64,000 bases of DNA from NCBI RefSeq assembly GCF_039541115.1, contig NZ_BAABFP010000005.1:62001-126000 (forward strand), read 5' to 3'. This document shows, in pieces, positions 44,725-54,308 of the stretch; within the stretch, counting starts at the first letter, position 1; the number at the start of each line of letters is the position of its first letter. This stretch comes from Angustibacter luteus (GTDB taxonomy: Bacteria > Actinomycetota > Actinomycetes > Actinomycetales > Angustibacteraceae). Under the pieces are notes generated by a model, which did not search any database, was not told where the DNA came from, and saw only the letters and a list, made by a program, of their open reading frames with translations. The position numbers and the translations under genes were made by a program.

Positions 44725-44780
44725 TCGAGACCGTGATCGAGACGGTGACGACACCGGTGACGACACCGGTGATGACAGGG
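44721..44780. repeat. 12-bp tandem repeat x5 in the methyltransferase / dinB gap
   Basis: Five consecutive 12-mers starting GTGA: GTGATCGAGACC, GTGATCGAGACG, GTGACGACACCG (twice) and GTGATGACAGGG. They begin in the methyltransferase stop codon and end 7 bp before the dinB ATG, so the entire spacer is repeat. Confidence 0.88.
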
Positions 44781-44787
44781 TGACGGC

Positions 44788-46062
44788 ATGAGCCGGCGCC
44801 AGATCACCGCGGCCCACCGCCCGCAGGACGCGGACGACACGGGCTGCACGATCTTGCACGCCGACATGGACGCCTTCTACGCGTCGGTGTCCCTGCTGGA
44901 GCGGCCCGAGCTCGTCGGCACCCCGGTGATCATCGGCGGTTCCGGCAGCCGGGGTGTCGTGCTGTCCGCGACGTACGAGGCCCGCACGTTCGGCGTGCAC
45001 GCCGCGATGCCGATGTCCCGGGCCCGCCGGCTGTGCCCGCGCGCGGTCGTGATCGAGCCCGACCACAGCCGGTACGCCACGGTGTCGCGCGGGGTGATGG
45101 CGGTGTTCGCCGACGTCACCCCGTACGTCGAGCCGCTGTCCCTGGACGAGGCGTTCCTGGACGTCGCCGGCTCGGTCAGGAGGCTCGGCCGCCCGCGCGA
45201 GATCGCCCAGCACATCCGCGACCGGGTGCACGACGAGCAGGGCGTCGCGGTGTCGGTCGGGGTGGCGTCCACGAAGTTCGTCGCCAAGCTGGCCTCCGGG
45301 CTGGCCAAGCCGGACGGGCTGTTCGTCGTCCCGGCCGAGCAAACCCTGCAGGTGCTGCACCCGCTGCCGGTGGGCGCGCTGTGGGGCGTGGGGGAGAAGA
45401 CCGAGGAGACGCTGCACCGGTACGGACTGCGCACCGTCGGCGACCTCGCGCACACGCCGGTGGACACCCTGCGCCGAGCGCTGGGCCAAGCCGTCGGCAC
45501 CCAGCTGTTCGAGCTGTCCTGGGGGCGGGACCCGCGCAGCGTCGTCCCGGTGCAGAGCGAACGCAGCATCGGCAACGAGGAGACCTTCGCGCACGACGTC
45601 GACGACCCCCAGGTGATCCGCCGCGAGCTGCTCCGGCTGTCCGAGCGCACCGCGGCCCGCCTCCGGTCAGCCGGTCAGGTCGGCAAGACCGTGTCCATCA
45701 AGGTCCGGTTCGCGGACTTCACGACCATCACCCGGGCCCGCACCCTGCCGCAGGCGACCGACGTCGCCCGCGAGGTGTACGCCACGGCGAGCACCTTGTA
45801 CGACGCCCTGGGGCTGCAGCGCAGCCGCATCCGACTCGTCGGCGTCCGGGTCGAGGGACTGCAGCCCGCCGAGCAGCAGCAGCGCCAGCTCGCCCTGGAC
45901 GACAAGCCCTTCGGGTGGCGTGACGCCGAGCGCGCGGTCGACCGGGCCAGCGCCCGGTTCGGCGCGGGCAGCGTCCGGCCGGCCAGCCTGGTGGACCCGG
46001 AACGAGCCGCTTCAGGGCCCGGTGAGGGGGACCAGCCAGGCGCTGGTCGGGGGTCCCGGTGA
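44788..46062 (+). CDS. dinB: DNA polymerase IV (Y family)
   Basis: This 424-residue protein has catalytic acidic residues in LHADMDAFYAS (Asp26, Asp28) and LSLDEAFLDV (near residues 118-120), so it is an active polymerase rather than an ImuB-type pseudo-enzyme. The thumb HhH (VGALWGVGEKTEETLHRYGLRTVGDLA) and little-finger domain (RSIGNEETFAHDVDD) follow. QRQLALDD near residue 370 may be a weak clamp-binding motif. It performs error-prone bypass at stalled forks. The cassette lacks imuA/imuB within the window. Confidence 0.93.
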   Translation: MSRRQITAAHRPQDADDTGCTILHADMDAFYASVSLLERPELVGTPVIIGGSGSRGVVLSATYEARTFGVHAAMPMSRARRLCPRAVVIEPDHSRYATVSRGVMAVFADVTPYVEPLSLDEAFLDVAGSVRRLGRPREIAQHIRDRVHDEQGVAVSVGVASTKFVAKLASGLAKPDGLFVVPAEQTLQVLHPLPVGALWGVGEKTEETLHRYGLRTVGDLAHTPVDTLRRALGQAVGTQLFELSWGRDPRSVVPVQSERSIGNEETFAHDVDDPQVIRRELLRLSERTAARLRSAGQVGKTVSIKVRFADFTTITRARTLPQATDVAREVYATASTLYDALGLQRSRIRLVGVRVEGLQPAEQQQRQLALDDKPFGWRDAERAVDRASARFGAGSVRPASLVDPERAASGPGEGDQPGAGRGSR

Positions 46063-46210
46063 GGTCCGGTTGGTCCAGCTCAGCGAACCGATTCCCCGGT
46101 CCGCTTTCGCGCGGCCCCTGGGCGACCTATCCTGGGGATGCCAAGGATTGACGACGACCGCTCCACCAGCCGTCGTCCTCCATCGACTCAGTGCCACTGG
46201 GGAGGTCACC

Positions 46211-46642
46211 GTGCCGCTTTCCGAGCACGAGCAGCGGGTGCTCGAGCAGATGGAGCACGCGATGGAGGCCGAGGACCCGAAGTTCGCCACGGCCATGCGC
46301 GGGCGTACCCCGAAGGCGCGTCAGCGTCGCCGCATCATGGTGGGCAGCATCGGTGTCGTCGTCGGCCTCGTACTCGTCGTTCTCGGTGTCGCACAGGGGG
46401 TTGTCGCACTCGCCGTCGCTGGATTCGTCCTGATGCTCGGCGCCGGTGCGCTCGCCCTGACGCCCCCGCGCAAGCAGACGGCCAAGGGTGCAGCCACCCA
46501 CGCGCCGGGCCCGCTCGGGGCGGTGGCGCCGGACGGCAGCACCAAGCCGCGCAAGCAGCGGGCCGCGAAGGCGAACGGCTCGTTCATGCACCGCCTCGAG
46601 CAGCGCTGGGACCACCGCAAGGACCAGGGCCAGGGCTGGTAG
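46211..46642 (+). CDS. DUF3040 family membrane protein
   Basis: The protein has 143 residues from GTG 46211 with GGAGGT nearby. It begins MPLSEHEQRVLEQMEHAMEAEDPKFA, the DUF3040 signature, followed by two TM helices (IMVGSIGVVVGLVLVVLGVA and VVALAVAGFVLMLGAGALAL) and a basic cytoplasmic tail. TATCCT at 46128-46133 may be its -10. The family is near-universal just upstream of the dcw region in actinobacteria; function is unknown. Confidence 0.9.
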   Translation: MPLSEHEQRVLEQMEHAMEAEDPKFATAMRGRTPKARQRRRIMVGSIGVVVGLVLVVLGVAQGVVALAVAGFVLMLGAGALALTPPRKQTAKGAATHAPGPLGAVAPDGSTKPRKQRAAKANGSFMHRLEQRWDHRKDQGQGW

Positions 46643-46662
46643 AGCCAGCCCCACCGCGTCGT

Positions 46663-46692
46663 CGGCGCCCGGAGGCTTCCTTCCGGGCGCCG
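46663..46692. terminator. Bidirectional terminator between DUF3040 and the transglutaminase gene
   Basis: CGGCGCCCGGA (46663-46673) pairs perfectly with TCCGGGCGCCG (46682-46692) over an 8-base loop. This very stable stem sits between two convergent stops (46642 and 46747). Confidence 0.85.
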
Positions 46693-46746
46693 CTTCATGT
46701 CCGATCTCGGCACGTCGGGTGCCGATCCCGCGCCGCCTCGAGGTGG

Positions 46747-49149
46747 CTAGCGCTCCTTCTTGTGCAGCCGCGGCTTGCGCAGCCGGTGCGTCGCGCGGGC
46801 GATGCGCTCGTCCCAGCCGCCGACGACACGGCCCAGCCGACGGCCGGCCATGCTGATCCGCGACGTCCCCGAGTGCGGGTAGAGCACGGCCCGCAGACGC
46901 TGCGAGCGCGGTCGCGTCCCGGAGACGGCTCGCACGACGGTGCGGACGTCCCCGCGCAGATCCCCGGCCTGGCTGCCGGGGCGGGCGTACCGCGCGCGTT
47001 CGACCGTCGTGGTGATCCGGGACAGAGCCGCCTGGGAGTCATCGGACAGGTCGGCGGCCGAGCGCAGCCGGTGGTCGACCTGTCGAGGGGTGAGCGCCAT
47101 CGACAGCGGGATGCCCAGGTCGGCGACCTGCTCGTGCAGGTCGGCCCACGAGGCCTCGGCATCCACGCCGTCCTGCGCGGCGCGGCGACGGCGGCGACGA
47201 CGTCCGAGCCACGCCGTCACCGGTGTGACCAGCAGGGCCGCGAGCAGCAGCAGGGCGATGCCGAGGACCTTGACTCCCAGCCCGAGGGACTGATCCTGCG
47301 CCTGCGTGCTGGCCGTGACGGCATCTACTTCGCCGGTGCGCTCGCGCGCCTCGGCGTCCTGCAGAGCGCCCACCCGGGGGTCGAGCGAGGCGGTGGACGT
47401 CGCGCCCGCCCCGGCGGTCGCGCCGCTCGTCGGGCCGCTGGTCGCGGAACCGGTGGCGCCGACCTGCGCCCAGATCGGGGCGGAGCCGGTGCGCGCGGCC
47501 GGGGTCGGCTCGAACCGAACCCACCCCACGTTCTGGAAGTACAGCTCGGGCCACGCGTGCGCGTCGGTGAGCTTGACCGTCCACCAGTTGTCCTCGGCGA
47601 CGGTGCCGGGCAGGAACCCGACCCCGATGCGGGCGGGGATGCCCAGCGAGCGAGCCATCACGGCCATCGCGGACGAGAACTGGATGCAGAAGCCCTTGCG
47701 CTCGCGCAGGAAGTCGGCCACGGCGTCGCCCCCGGAGTCCGAGGGTGCGTCCGTCGAGTAGGTGAACTTGCCACCGGTGCGGAACCACTCCTGCAGCGCC
47801 ATCGCCTGGTCGTACTGGTTGGTCAGGCCCTTGGTCACCGTGCGAGCGGTGTTCGCCACGACGTCCGGCAGGCTGCGGGGCAGGCGCGTGTAGGCCTGCA
47901 TCGACTGGTCCGGCAGGACCGGTGCGTTGCGCAGCTGGTCCACGGTCGGCCGCACGGCGAGGTACGTGACGCTGTAGTCCTTGCCCCGCACGGTCTCGCC
48001 GTCACCGATCACGTTCAGGGTGGACGCGTCGTACAGCCAGGCGCCCTTGATGTCGACTCGCTTGGTCGGGTACGGCAGCGGCAGGAAGTCCTGGTCGAGA
48101 CTCGAGCTCACCTCGACCTTCATCGTGTACTGGCTCTGCGATACCTCGGGGGACAGGCCGGGCGCGTTCGGCAGGCCCTGGCTGGCCCGGTTGCGCCGCG
48201 AGACGTCGCGGGTGCCGGGCTTCCAGGTGTTGCCGTCGAACGTGTCGGCGGTGACGATGCGCAGCGGCTGCACGTCGGCCTGCGTCGTGTTGTAGCGCAG
48301 GATCTCGATGTTGCGCCGCGGCGTCAGGTTGTCTCGCAGCGTCAGCACGGGGTTGATCACGGTCACCCCGTTCAGTCCCGTCGTCGTACCGCCGGAGCCA
48401 CCACGGGTGAGCAGGCCGTCGGAGACACCGGGCAGCGCTGCGGGAACGACCACCGCGAGGGCGATGGCAGCGAGCCCGACCCGTCGGCCGGTCGCGGCCA
48501 TCGCCGCGGTGTCGTTGCCGAACGTCTGGCGGCTGGCGCCGATACCCGAACCCCAGCGGGGAAGCAGTCGGCCCCAGCGCAGCACCCGGCTGCTCGCGTC
48601 GTGCGCGAGCAGCAGCAGCCAGCCCGTGGCGGCAGCGACGAAGTAGCGCCACTGCAACCCGTCGGGCACGACGGCTGCTGGAACCGCGTACAGCGCGAGC
48701 AACGGGATCCCCGCGGCGGCGGGCGCGCGCAGGCCGACGACGAGCAGGTCGACGAGCACGGCGATGGAGAGCACGCCGATGGCCAGGATCAGCGAGATGC
48801 CGTGCGACGTCGGGACCGGTGCGGCGTAGCGGTTGATGGTGTCCCCGCCGTCGGCCACCACGTCTCCCAGCCGGGCGATGGCGGCCGGGCCGGGCAGCAG
48901 CCCGGCGATCGCCGTCTCGCCGGCGAACACCGTGGTGAGCACGATGCCGCCGGCCGCCAGCTGGAGCGGGGCGACGAGCACCTTCGGGAAGCGCGCGGCC
49001 CGGGCGCCCATGCCGACGACCATCACCACGAGGATGAGGACGATGCACGGCCCCTGCCAGTCCTTGCCGTCGACGACCGGTGCGAGCGACCACGTGGTCA
49101 GCAGGGTGGCTAGCGCAGCCAGCACGGGAGCGAGTCGGTCCCTGGTCAT
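46747..49149 (-). CDS. TgpA-type membrane transglutaminase-like protein (DUF3488)
   Basis: The protein has 800 residues from ATG 49149, overlapping the DUF58 stop by four bases. Five or six TM helices lie in the first 220 residues, then a large extracytoplasmic part with the papain-like core: Cys in RKGFCIQFSSAMAVMARSLGIPAR, His in TDAHAWPELYF, and the acidic residue after VGWVRFEPTP. A final TM helix (VLGIALLLLAALLVTPVTAWL) is followed by a basic cytoplasmic tail. With MoxR and DUF58 it forms a conserved operon implicated in envelope maintenance; the crosslinked substrate is unknown. Confidence 0.9.
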   Translation of the reverse strand: MTRDRLAPVLAALATLLTTWSLAPVVDGKDWQGPCIVLILVVMVVGMGARAARFPKVLVAPLQLAAGGIVLTTVFAGETAIAGLLPGPAAIARLGDVVADGGDTINRYAAPVPTSHGISLILAIGVLSIAVLVDLLVVGLRAPAAAGIPLLALYAVPAAVVPDGLQWRYFVAAATGWLLLLAHDASSRVLRWGRLLPRWGSGIGASRQTFGNDTAAMAATGRRVGLAAIALAVVVPAALPGVSDGLLTRGGSGGTTTGLNGVTVINPVLTLRDNLTPRRNIEILRYNTTQADVQPLRIVTADTFDGNTWKPGTRDVSRRNRASQGLPNAPGLSPEVSQSQYTMKVEVSSSLDQDFLPLPYPTKRVDIKGAWLYDASTLNVIGDGETVRGKDYSVTYLAVRPTVDQLRNAPVLPDQSMQAYTRLPRSLPDVVANTARTVTKGLTNQYDQAMALQEWFRTGGKFTYSTDAPSDSGGDAVADFLRERKGFCIQFSSAMAVMARSLGIPARIGVGFLPGTVAEDNWWTVKLTDAHAWPELYFQNVGWVRFEPTPAARTGSAPIWAQVGATGSATSGPTSGATAGAGATSTASLDPRVGALQDAEARERTGEVDAVTASTQAQDQSLGLGVKVLGIALLLLAALLVTPVTAWLGRRRRRRRAAQDGVDAEASWADLHEQVADLGIPLSMALTPRQVDHRLRSAADLSDDSQAALSRITTTVERARYARPGSQAGDLRGDVRTVVRAVSGTRPRSQRLRAVLYPHSGTSRISMAGRRLGRVVGGWDERIARATHRLRKPRLHKKER

Positions 49150-50471
49150 CGCCGGGCCCCCCCGACCGTGCGACCGGCGCCGATCCGTCGCCAGGTGTGA
49201 TCCAGCGGCTCCTGGCTGCGCACCGGCACGACGTCCCAGCCGGCGGCCCTCAGCTGCTCGACCTGCGCCATCGTGCGGGCCGACACCTCCGCGCGCAGCG
49301 TGGCGTCGTTGATGGCCGACGTGGTGTCGGCGACCAGGGCGATGCAGTTGGTGCCCGCCTGGTGCAGGCTCGCGAGCAGCGAGGTGTCCTGCGCGTCGAT
49401 CTCGCCGAGCGCGGCGACGACGAGGCCGCCCGTGGCGGCCCGAGCCGCGGCGTGCACGGCTCGTCGCAGCTCGATCTCGCCGCCGGCGCTCACGGCGGAC
49501 AACGTGTCCAGGACGGCCGACGAGGTGGACTCGCCGCCGCTCGAGATGTGCGCCCAGGGGTTCGCCGACTCCTGACCCTCGGTGCCGTCCACCATGCGCA
49601 CCGCGTAGCCGCGGGCGGCCAGGTGCACCGCGACGGAGCCGATGGCCGAGACCGCCCACTCGAAGCTGGAGGCGCTGCCGTCGCCGCGGTGGGCCGCCCG
49701 GCGGCGGTCCAGCAGCAGGGTGGCCCGGCTCTGCCAGGGCTGCTCCTCGCGGCGGACCATGAGCTCGCCGCGACGGGCGGTGGATCGCCAGTGCACCCGC
49801 CGCAGGTCGTCGCCCTGGTGGTACTCGCGGGTCGTGACGTCGTCCTCCCCGGAGGCCGAGACGGCCCGCGGCCGGCTGTCGCCCGACCCGCTCCAGTCGC
49901 CCGGGAGCTGCACCGGGGGGAGTGCCACCACCCGCGGGATGACGATCAGCTGGTCTCGTGCGGTGAACGAGCGGCGGTGCTCACCCATGCCGAACGGGTC
50001 CGTGAGGGTCAGGCTGAGCGGGCCGATCAGGAAGCGGCCACGGACGTCCGAGCGCACCGGGTAGCTGACGGCTCGGCGCTCGCCGGGCTCCAGCCCGGGC
50101 AGGACGAATCGCGGGCGGGTGCCGAGCGTGTAGGGCACCTGCTCCTCGGCCAGGACCATGCCGCAACGCGTGCTGGACACGTTGGCCACCTCGAGCACCA
50201 CCTGGGACGCCTTGCCCACCTCGACCCGGACCGGGGAGACCGACCGGGAGCAGGCGAGCCGGTAGCGCGACCGGCCCAGCACCACGACGGTCAGCACGGG
50301 AACGAGGGCGAGCAGCACCCCGACCCGCAGCAGGTCCTGCTGGCCGAGCACGACTGCGCACAACGCGCACGTGAGGCCGGCCGCGAGCACTGCGCGACCC
50401 CGCGTGGTGAGCCGCGACAGCGGCCCGAGCAGGGTGCGGCCGAGCTTGCGGCGAGAGGCGCGCAGGGTCAC
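49146..50471 (-). CDS. DUF58 (vWA-like) protein
   Basis: This 441-residue protein has two adjacent TM helices (residues 22-60) followed by a beta-rich segment ([25 protein letters not shown]). The DUF58 core is [31 protein letters not shown], with a von Willebrand A-like domain behind it ([12 protein letters not shown]). It lies 10 bp downstream of moxR. MoxR-type ATPases are thought to act on vWA proteins such as this, in the membrane with the TgpA-like protein. Confidence 0.9.
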   Translation of the reverse strand: MTLRASRRKLGRTLLGPLSRLTTRGRAVLAAGLTCALCAVVLGQQDLLRVGVLLALVPVLTVVVLGRSRYRLACSRSVSPVRVEVGKASQVVLEVANVSSTRCGMVLAEEQVPYTLGTRPRFVLPGLEPGERRAVSYPVRSDVRGRFLIGPLSLTLTDPFGMGEHRRSFTARDQLIVIPRVVALPPVQLPGDWSGSGDSRPRAVSASGEDDVTTREYHQGDDLRRVHWRSTARRGELMVRREEQPWQSRATLLLDRRRAAHRGDGSASSFEWAVSAIGSVAVHLAARGYAVRMVDGTEGQESANPWAHISSGGESTSSAVLDTLSAVSAGGEIELRRAVHAAARAATGGLVVAALGEIDAQDTSLLASLHQAGTNCIALVADTTSAINDATLRAEVSARTMAQVEQLRAAGWDVVPVRSQEPLDHTWRRIGAGRTVGGARR

Positions 50472-50481
50472 CGTGGGGCCG

Positions 50482-51471
<990 letters not shown>

Positions 51472-52022
51472 GGGGCCTCCTGCATCGGGCTTCTGACCAT
51501 CTGCTGCTGACCATCGGCTACTGACCATCGGCTACTGACTCGCGCACTGCTGACTCGCTCACGGCGAAGACGCACGTCGATCCATTGTCGGCGCGAACAC
51601 CCCACCTGGCGAGAGTGAAGTCTGGCACCGACCAGGGACATCGGGCAGTCACGACGTACCGTCCCGTGTCCTGTCCGTTCCCTTTTCGTGTCCTGACGTC
51701 CGGTTCGTCTGGCCAGGTCACCCGGATGGAGCAGCAACCCGCCGTCACAACGTGTACGGGTGCCAAGCGGTTCCGGTTCGAACGCGGCGTGATTCTCTCG
51801 CGCCGGGGCGGGCCTCCACTTCGCTCCACGGTCGGCCCCGGCCGCGCGGCTCGGCGCCCACCTGAAGCCGACGACGTGCTCAGCAGTTCGGCTCCCACCG
51901 TGAGCGGGGTGGCTGATCCGCGCCGTCGGCGCCGATCGCCCTCCACCCGCGAGATGTCCGTTTCATCCCTGCTGACCTGCGGTTTTGTCGTGCCGTGACC
52001 TTCCCCAAATGGCCGAACCTGC
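51472..52022. other. Intergenic region between moxR and mraZ without a credible gene
   Basis: About 550 bp with a lower GC centre. It holds the moxR leader repeats at the left. I find no open frame with both family-like sequence and start signals; the frames open on either strand are short and Arg/Ser-rich, as expected for antisense or random GC-rich DNA. No -10/-35 pair for moxR is convincing. Confidence 0.6.
51488..51543. repeat. 14-bp tandem repeat upstream of moxR
   Basis: Units ending CTGACCATC at 51488-51501, 51502-51515 and 51516-51529, then a degenerate unit at 51530-51543. They fall in the 5' leader of the moxR operon on the minus strand. Confidence 0.85.
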
Positions 52023-52054
52023 TTGACCGGGGAGTGAAGTGGAGTAATGTGGAG
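52023..52054 (+). promoter_or_regulatory. mraZ (dcw) promoter with MraZ-type direct repeats
   Basis: -35 TTGACC (52023-52028), 16-bp spacer, -10 TAATGT (52045-52050). Direct repeats AAGTGGAGT (52037-52045) and AATGTGGAG (52046-52054) overlap the -10 and fit the GTGG-centred repeats bound by MraZ, so autorepression of the cluster is expected. Confidence 0.75.
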
Positions 52055-52143
52055 GACGTCGGAGGGATGGGGGGATCTCGCCGGCAGGTCGGTGCAGGGT
52101 CGGCAGGCGGTTCAGGTCCGCGGTTCGGGGAGGGAGGTGCGTG

Positions 52144-52575
52144 ATGTTCCTTGGCACGCACTCGCCCAAGCTGGACGACAAGGGCCGGCTGATCCTGCCC
52201 GCGAAGTTCCGCGACAAGCTCGCCGGTGGCCTGGTGGTCACCCGCGGTCAGGAGCGGTGCCTGTACGTCTTCGCGATGGACGAGTTCGGCCGGGTCGCGG
52301 AGCAGCTGAGGTCCGCACCCGTCACCAGTCGTGCGGTGCGCGACTACCTGCGCGTGTTCCTGTCCGGCGCGAGCGACGAGGTGCCGGACAAGCAGGGCCG
52401 GGTCACCATCCCGACCGTGCTGCGCGAGTACGCCGGTCTGGGGCGCGACCTCGCGGTCATCGGGACCGGCGCCCGCATCGAGATCTGGGACGCGACCGCC
52501 TGGAACGACTACCTCGCCGCCAGCGAGCAGGCCTTCTCCGAGCAGGCGGAAGAGGTGGTCCCGGGACTGCTCTGA
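52144..52575 (+). CDS. mraZ: Transcriptional regulator MraZ
   Basis: The protein has 143 residues from ATG 52144 with GGGAGGGAGG upstream; a GTG directly before it is also in frame. Two SpoVT-AbrB-like halves ([23 protein letters not shown] and [20 protein letters not shown]) give the DxKGR/DKQGR pattern of MraZ. It binds repeats in its own promoter and heads the division and cell-wall cluster; rsmH follows after 183 bp. Confidence 0.96.
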   Translation: MFLGTHSPKLDDKGRLILPAKFRDKLAGGLVVTRGQERCLYVFAMDEFGRVAEQLRSAPVTSRAVRDYLRVFLSGASDEVPDKQGRVTIPTVLREYAGLGRDLAVIGTGARIEIWDATAWNDYLAASEQAFSEQAEEVVPGLL

Positions 52576-52758
52576 CCCGCACCGACCCGCTGCCCACCCG
52601 TCTGCCCCATCCGTCAGTCCTGGTCTCCACCCGCTCCCGCTGTCCTGGCGCACCTTCCCCGGTGCCAGGCCGAACCCTCGGAGCGGTTGGGGACCAGGCC
52701 GGACGGCCGCAGGACCCAGCCGACAGCTCGACCCGACCCCCTGACGAGAGGAACGACC

Positions 52759-53736
52759 ATGACGCGGACCGGCGACGCCGCCTCGCGGCACGCGCCGGTC
52801 ATGCTGTCGCGCATCGTGTCGCTGCTCGCGCCCGCACTCGGCGAGCCGGGCGCGGTCGTCGTCGACGGAACGCTGGGGATGGGTGGGCACGCCGAGGCGT
52901 TGCTGACGGCCTGCCCGGACGCCGTCCTGGTCGGGATCGACCGCGACCGGGAGGCGCTGGCACTGGCGGGGGAGCGGCTCACCCCGTTCGGGGACCGGGT
53001 CCGCCTGGTGCACGCGGTGTACGACGAGATCGGTGAGGTCCTCGACCGGCTCGGTCTCGGACCGGTGGCCGGGGTCCTGCTCGACCTCGGTGTCTCGTCG
53101 CTGCAGCTCGACGAGGACGACCGCGGCTTCGCCTACCGGGTGGATGCACCGCTGGACATGCGGATGGACGCGGGCGAGGACCTGACCGCCGCCGAGGTGC
53201 TCAACACCTACGACGCCGGGGACCTCACCCGCATCCTGCGCGAGTACGGCGAGGAGCGGTTCGCCCGGCGGATCGCCGCGGCAGTGGTCCGCGAACGCGC
53301 CGTCGAGCCCTTCACGACGTCCGCCCGGCTGGTCGAGCTCGTCCGGGCCAACGTGCCGGCGGCGACGCGGCACAAGGGCGGCAACCCGGCCAAGCGCACC
53401 TTCCAGGCTCTGCGCATCGAGGTCAACGGTGAGCTGGACGCCCTGGCAGCGGCCCTCCCGGCCGCTGTGGACGCGCTGGCCGTCGGTGGCCGGATCGCCG
53501 TCCTGGCGTACCACTCGCTCGAGGACCGCATGGTCAAGCGCGAGCTGGCCGCGGGGGCGCACAGCAGTGCACCGCCGGACCTGCCGGTGGAGCTGCCCCA
53601 GCACGCGCCGTACCTGCGCCTGCTGACCCGCGGCGCCGAGGTGCCGGACGCAGACGAGCTGGAGACGAACTCCCGGGCCGCCTCCGCGCGGTTGCGGGCC
53701 GCGGAACGGACCCGCCCCGGAAGGAGCGCAGCATGA
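52759..53736 (+). CDS. rsmH: 16S rRNA (cytosine-1402-N4)-methyltransferase RsmH
   Basis: The protein has 325 residues from ATG 52759 behind GAGAGGAAC; the frame extends upstream without signals. It begins [15 protein letters not shown]; the SAM site is [16 protein letters not shown] and [33 protein letters not shown] is the family signature. [18 protein letters not shown] completes the core. It methylates C1402 in the ribosomal P site. It overlaps the ftsL-like gene by four bases. Confidence 0.95.
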   Translation: MTRTGDAASRHAPVMLSRIVSLLAPALGEPGAVVVDGTLGMGGHAEALLTACPDAVLVGIDRDREALALAGERLTPFGDRVRLVHAVYDEIGEVLDRLGLGPVAGVLLDLGVSSLQLDEDDRGFAYRVDAPLDMRMDAGEDLTAAEVLNTYDAGDLTRILREYGEERFARRIAAAVVRERAVEPFTTSARLVELVRANVPAATRHKGGNPAKRTFQALRIEVNGELDALAAALPAAVDALAVGGRIAVLAYHSLEDRMVKRELAAGAHSSAPPDLPVELPQHAPYLRLLTRGAEVPDADELETNSRAASARLRAAERTRPGRSAA

Positions 53737-54308
53737 GCCAGACCCTCGCCGCCACGGCGCACCGGCGCTCCGCGTCCGCCACCGGTACCCCGACCCCGAC
53801 CGCCCGCCCCACCCCCCGCGCCCCGCGAGCGAGCCTGCGGGTCGTGCACGCGCCGGCGGTCGACCGCGGCCGGACGGCCTTCGTGATCGGCTGCATGCTG
53901 CTCCTGGTCGGCGGCCTGCTGGGGCTGCTGATGATCAACACTGCGCTCGCCCAGGGCTCGTTCACCCTGCACGACCTGCAGGAGCGCTCCGACGAGCTCG
54001 GCGACCAGCAGCAGTCGCTGCGCCAGTCCATCGACAGCCAGGCCGCCCCGGAGCGACTGGCCAGCCGGGCCAGGGCCCTGGGCATGGTGCCGTCGCAGGG
54101 GGCGGCCTTCGTGCTCCTGCCCGACGGGCGGCTGGTCGGCGTGGCGACCCGGGCGACAGCCCCTCCGGCGCCTACCGTGAAGGCGACGGGCGCGGCTGCC
54201 CCGACGGCCACCGCGGGCGTGACGACCAAGCCCAAGAACGCGGCGAAGCCGACGAAGACGACCGGACAGCACGCCACGGCCACCGCCGGGGCCACGAGAA
54301 CGAGGTGA
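53733..54308 (+). CDS. ftsL: FtsL-like cell-division protein
   Basis: This 191-residue protein has a disordered N-terminus, one TM helix ([20 protein letters not shown], residues 50-70) and a short coiled coil ([22 protein letters not shown]). [22 protein letters not shown] is the FtsL/DivIC-type tail motif, and the long C-terminal extension is Ala/Thr/Lys-rich. Position between rsmH and ftsI is diagnostic. It recruits and activates FtsWI at the septum. Confidence 0.85.
   Translation: MSQTLAATAHRRSASATGTPTPTARPTPRAPRASLRVVHAPAVDRGRTAFVIGCMLLLVGGLLGLLMINTALAQGSFTLHDLQERSDELGDQQQSLRQSIDSQAAPERLASRARALGMVPSQGAAFVLLPDGRLVGVATRATAPPAPTVKATGAAAPTATAGVTTKPKNAAKPTKTTGQHATATAGATRTR

Noticed and set aside
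51585-51998. Open frame in the moxR-mraZ gap
   Set aside because: There is no ribosome site, the composition is Arg/Ser-rich and it resembles no family.
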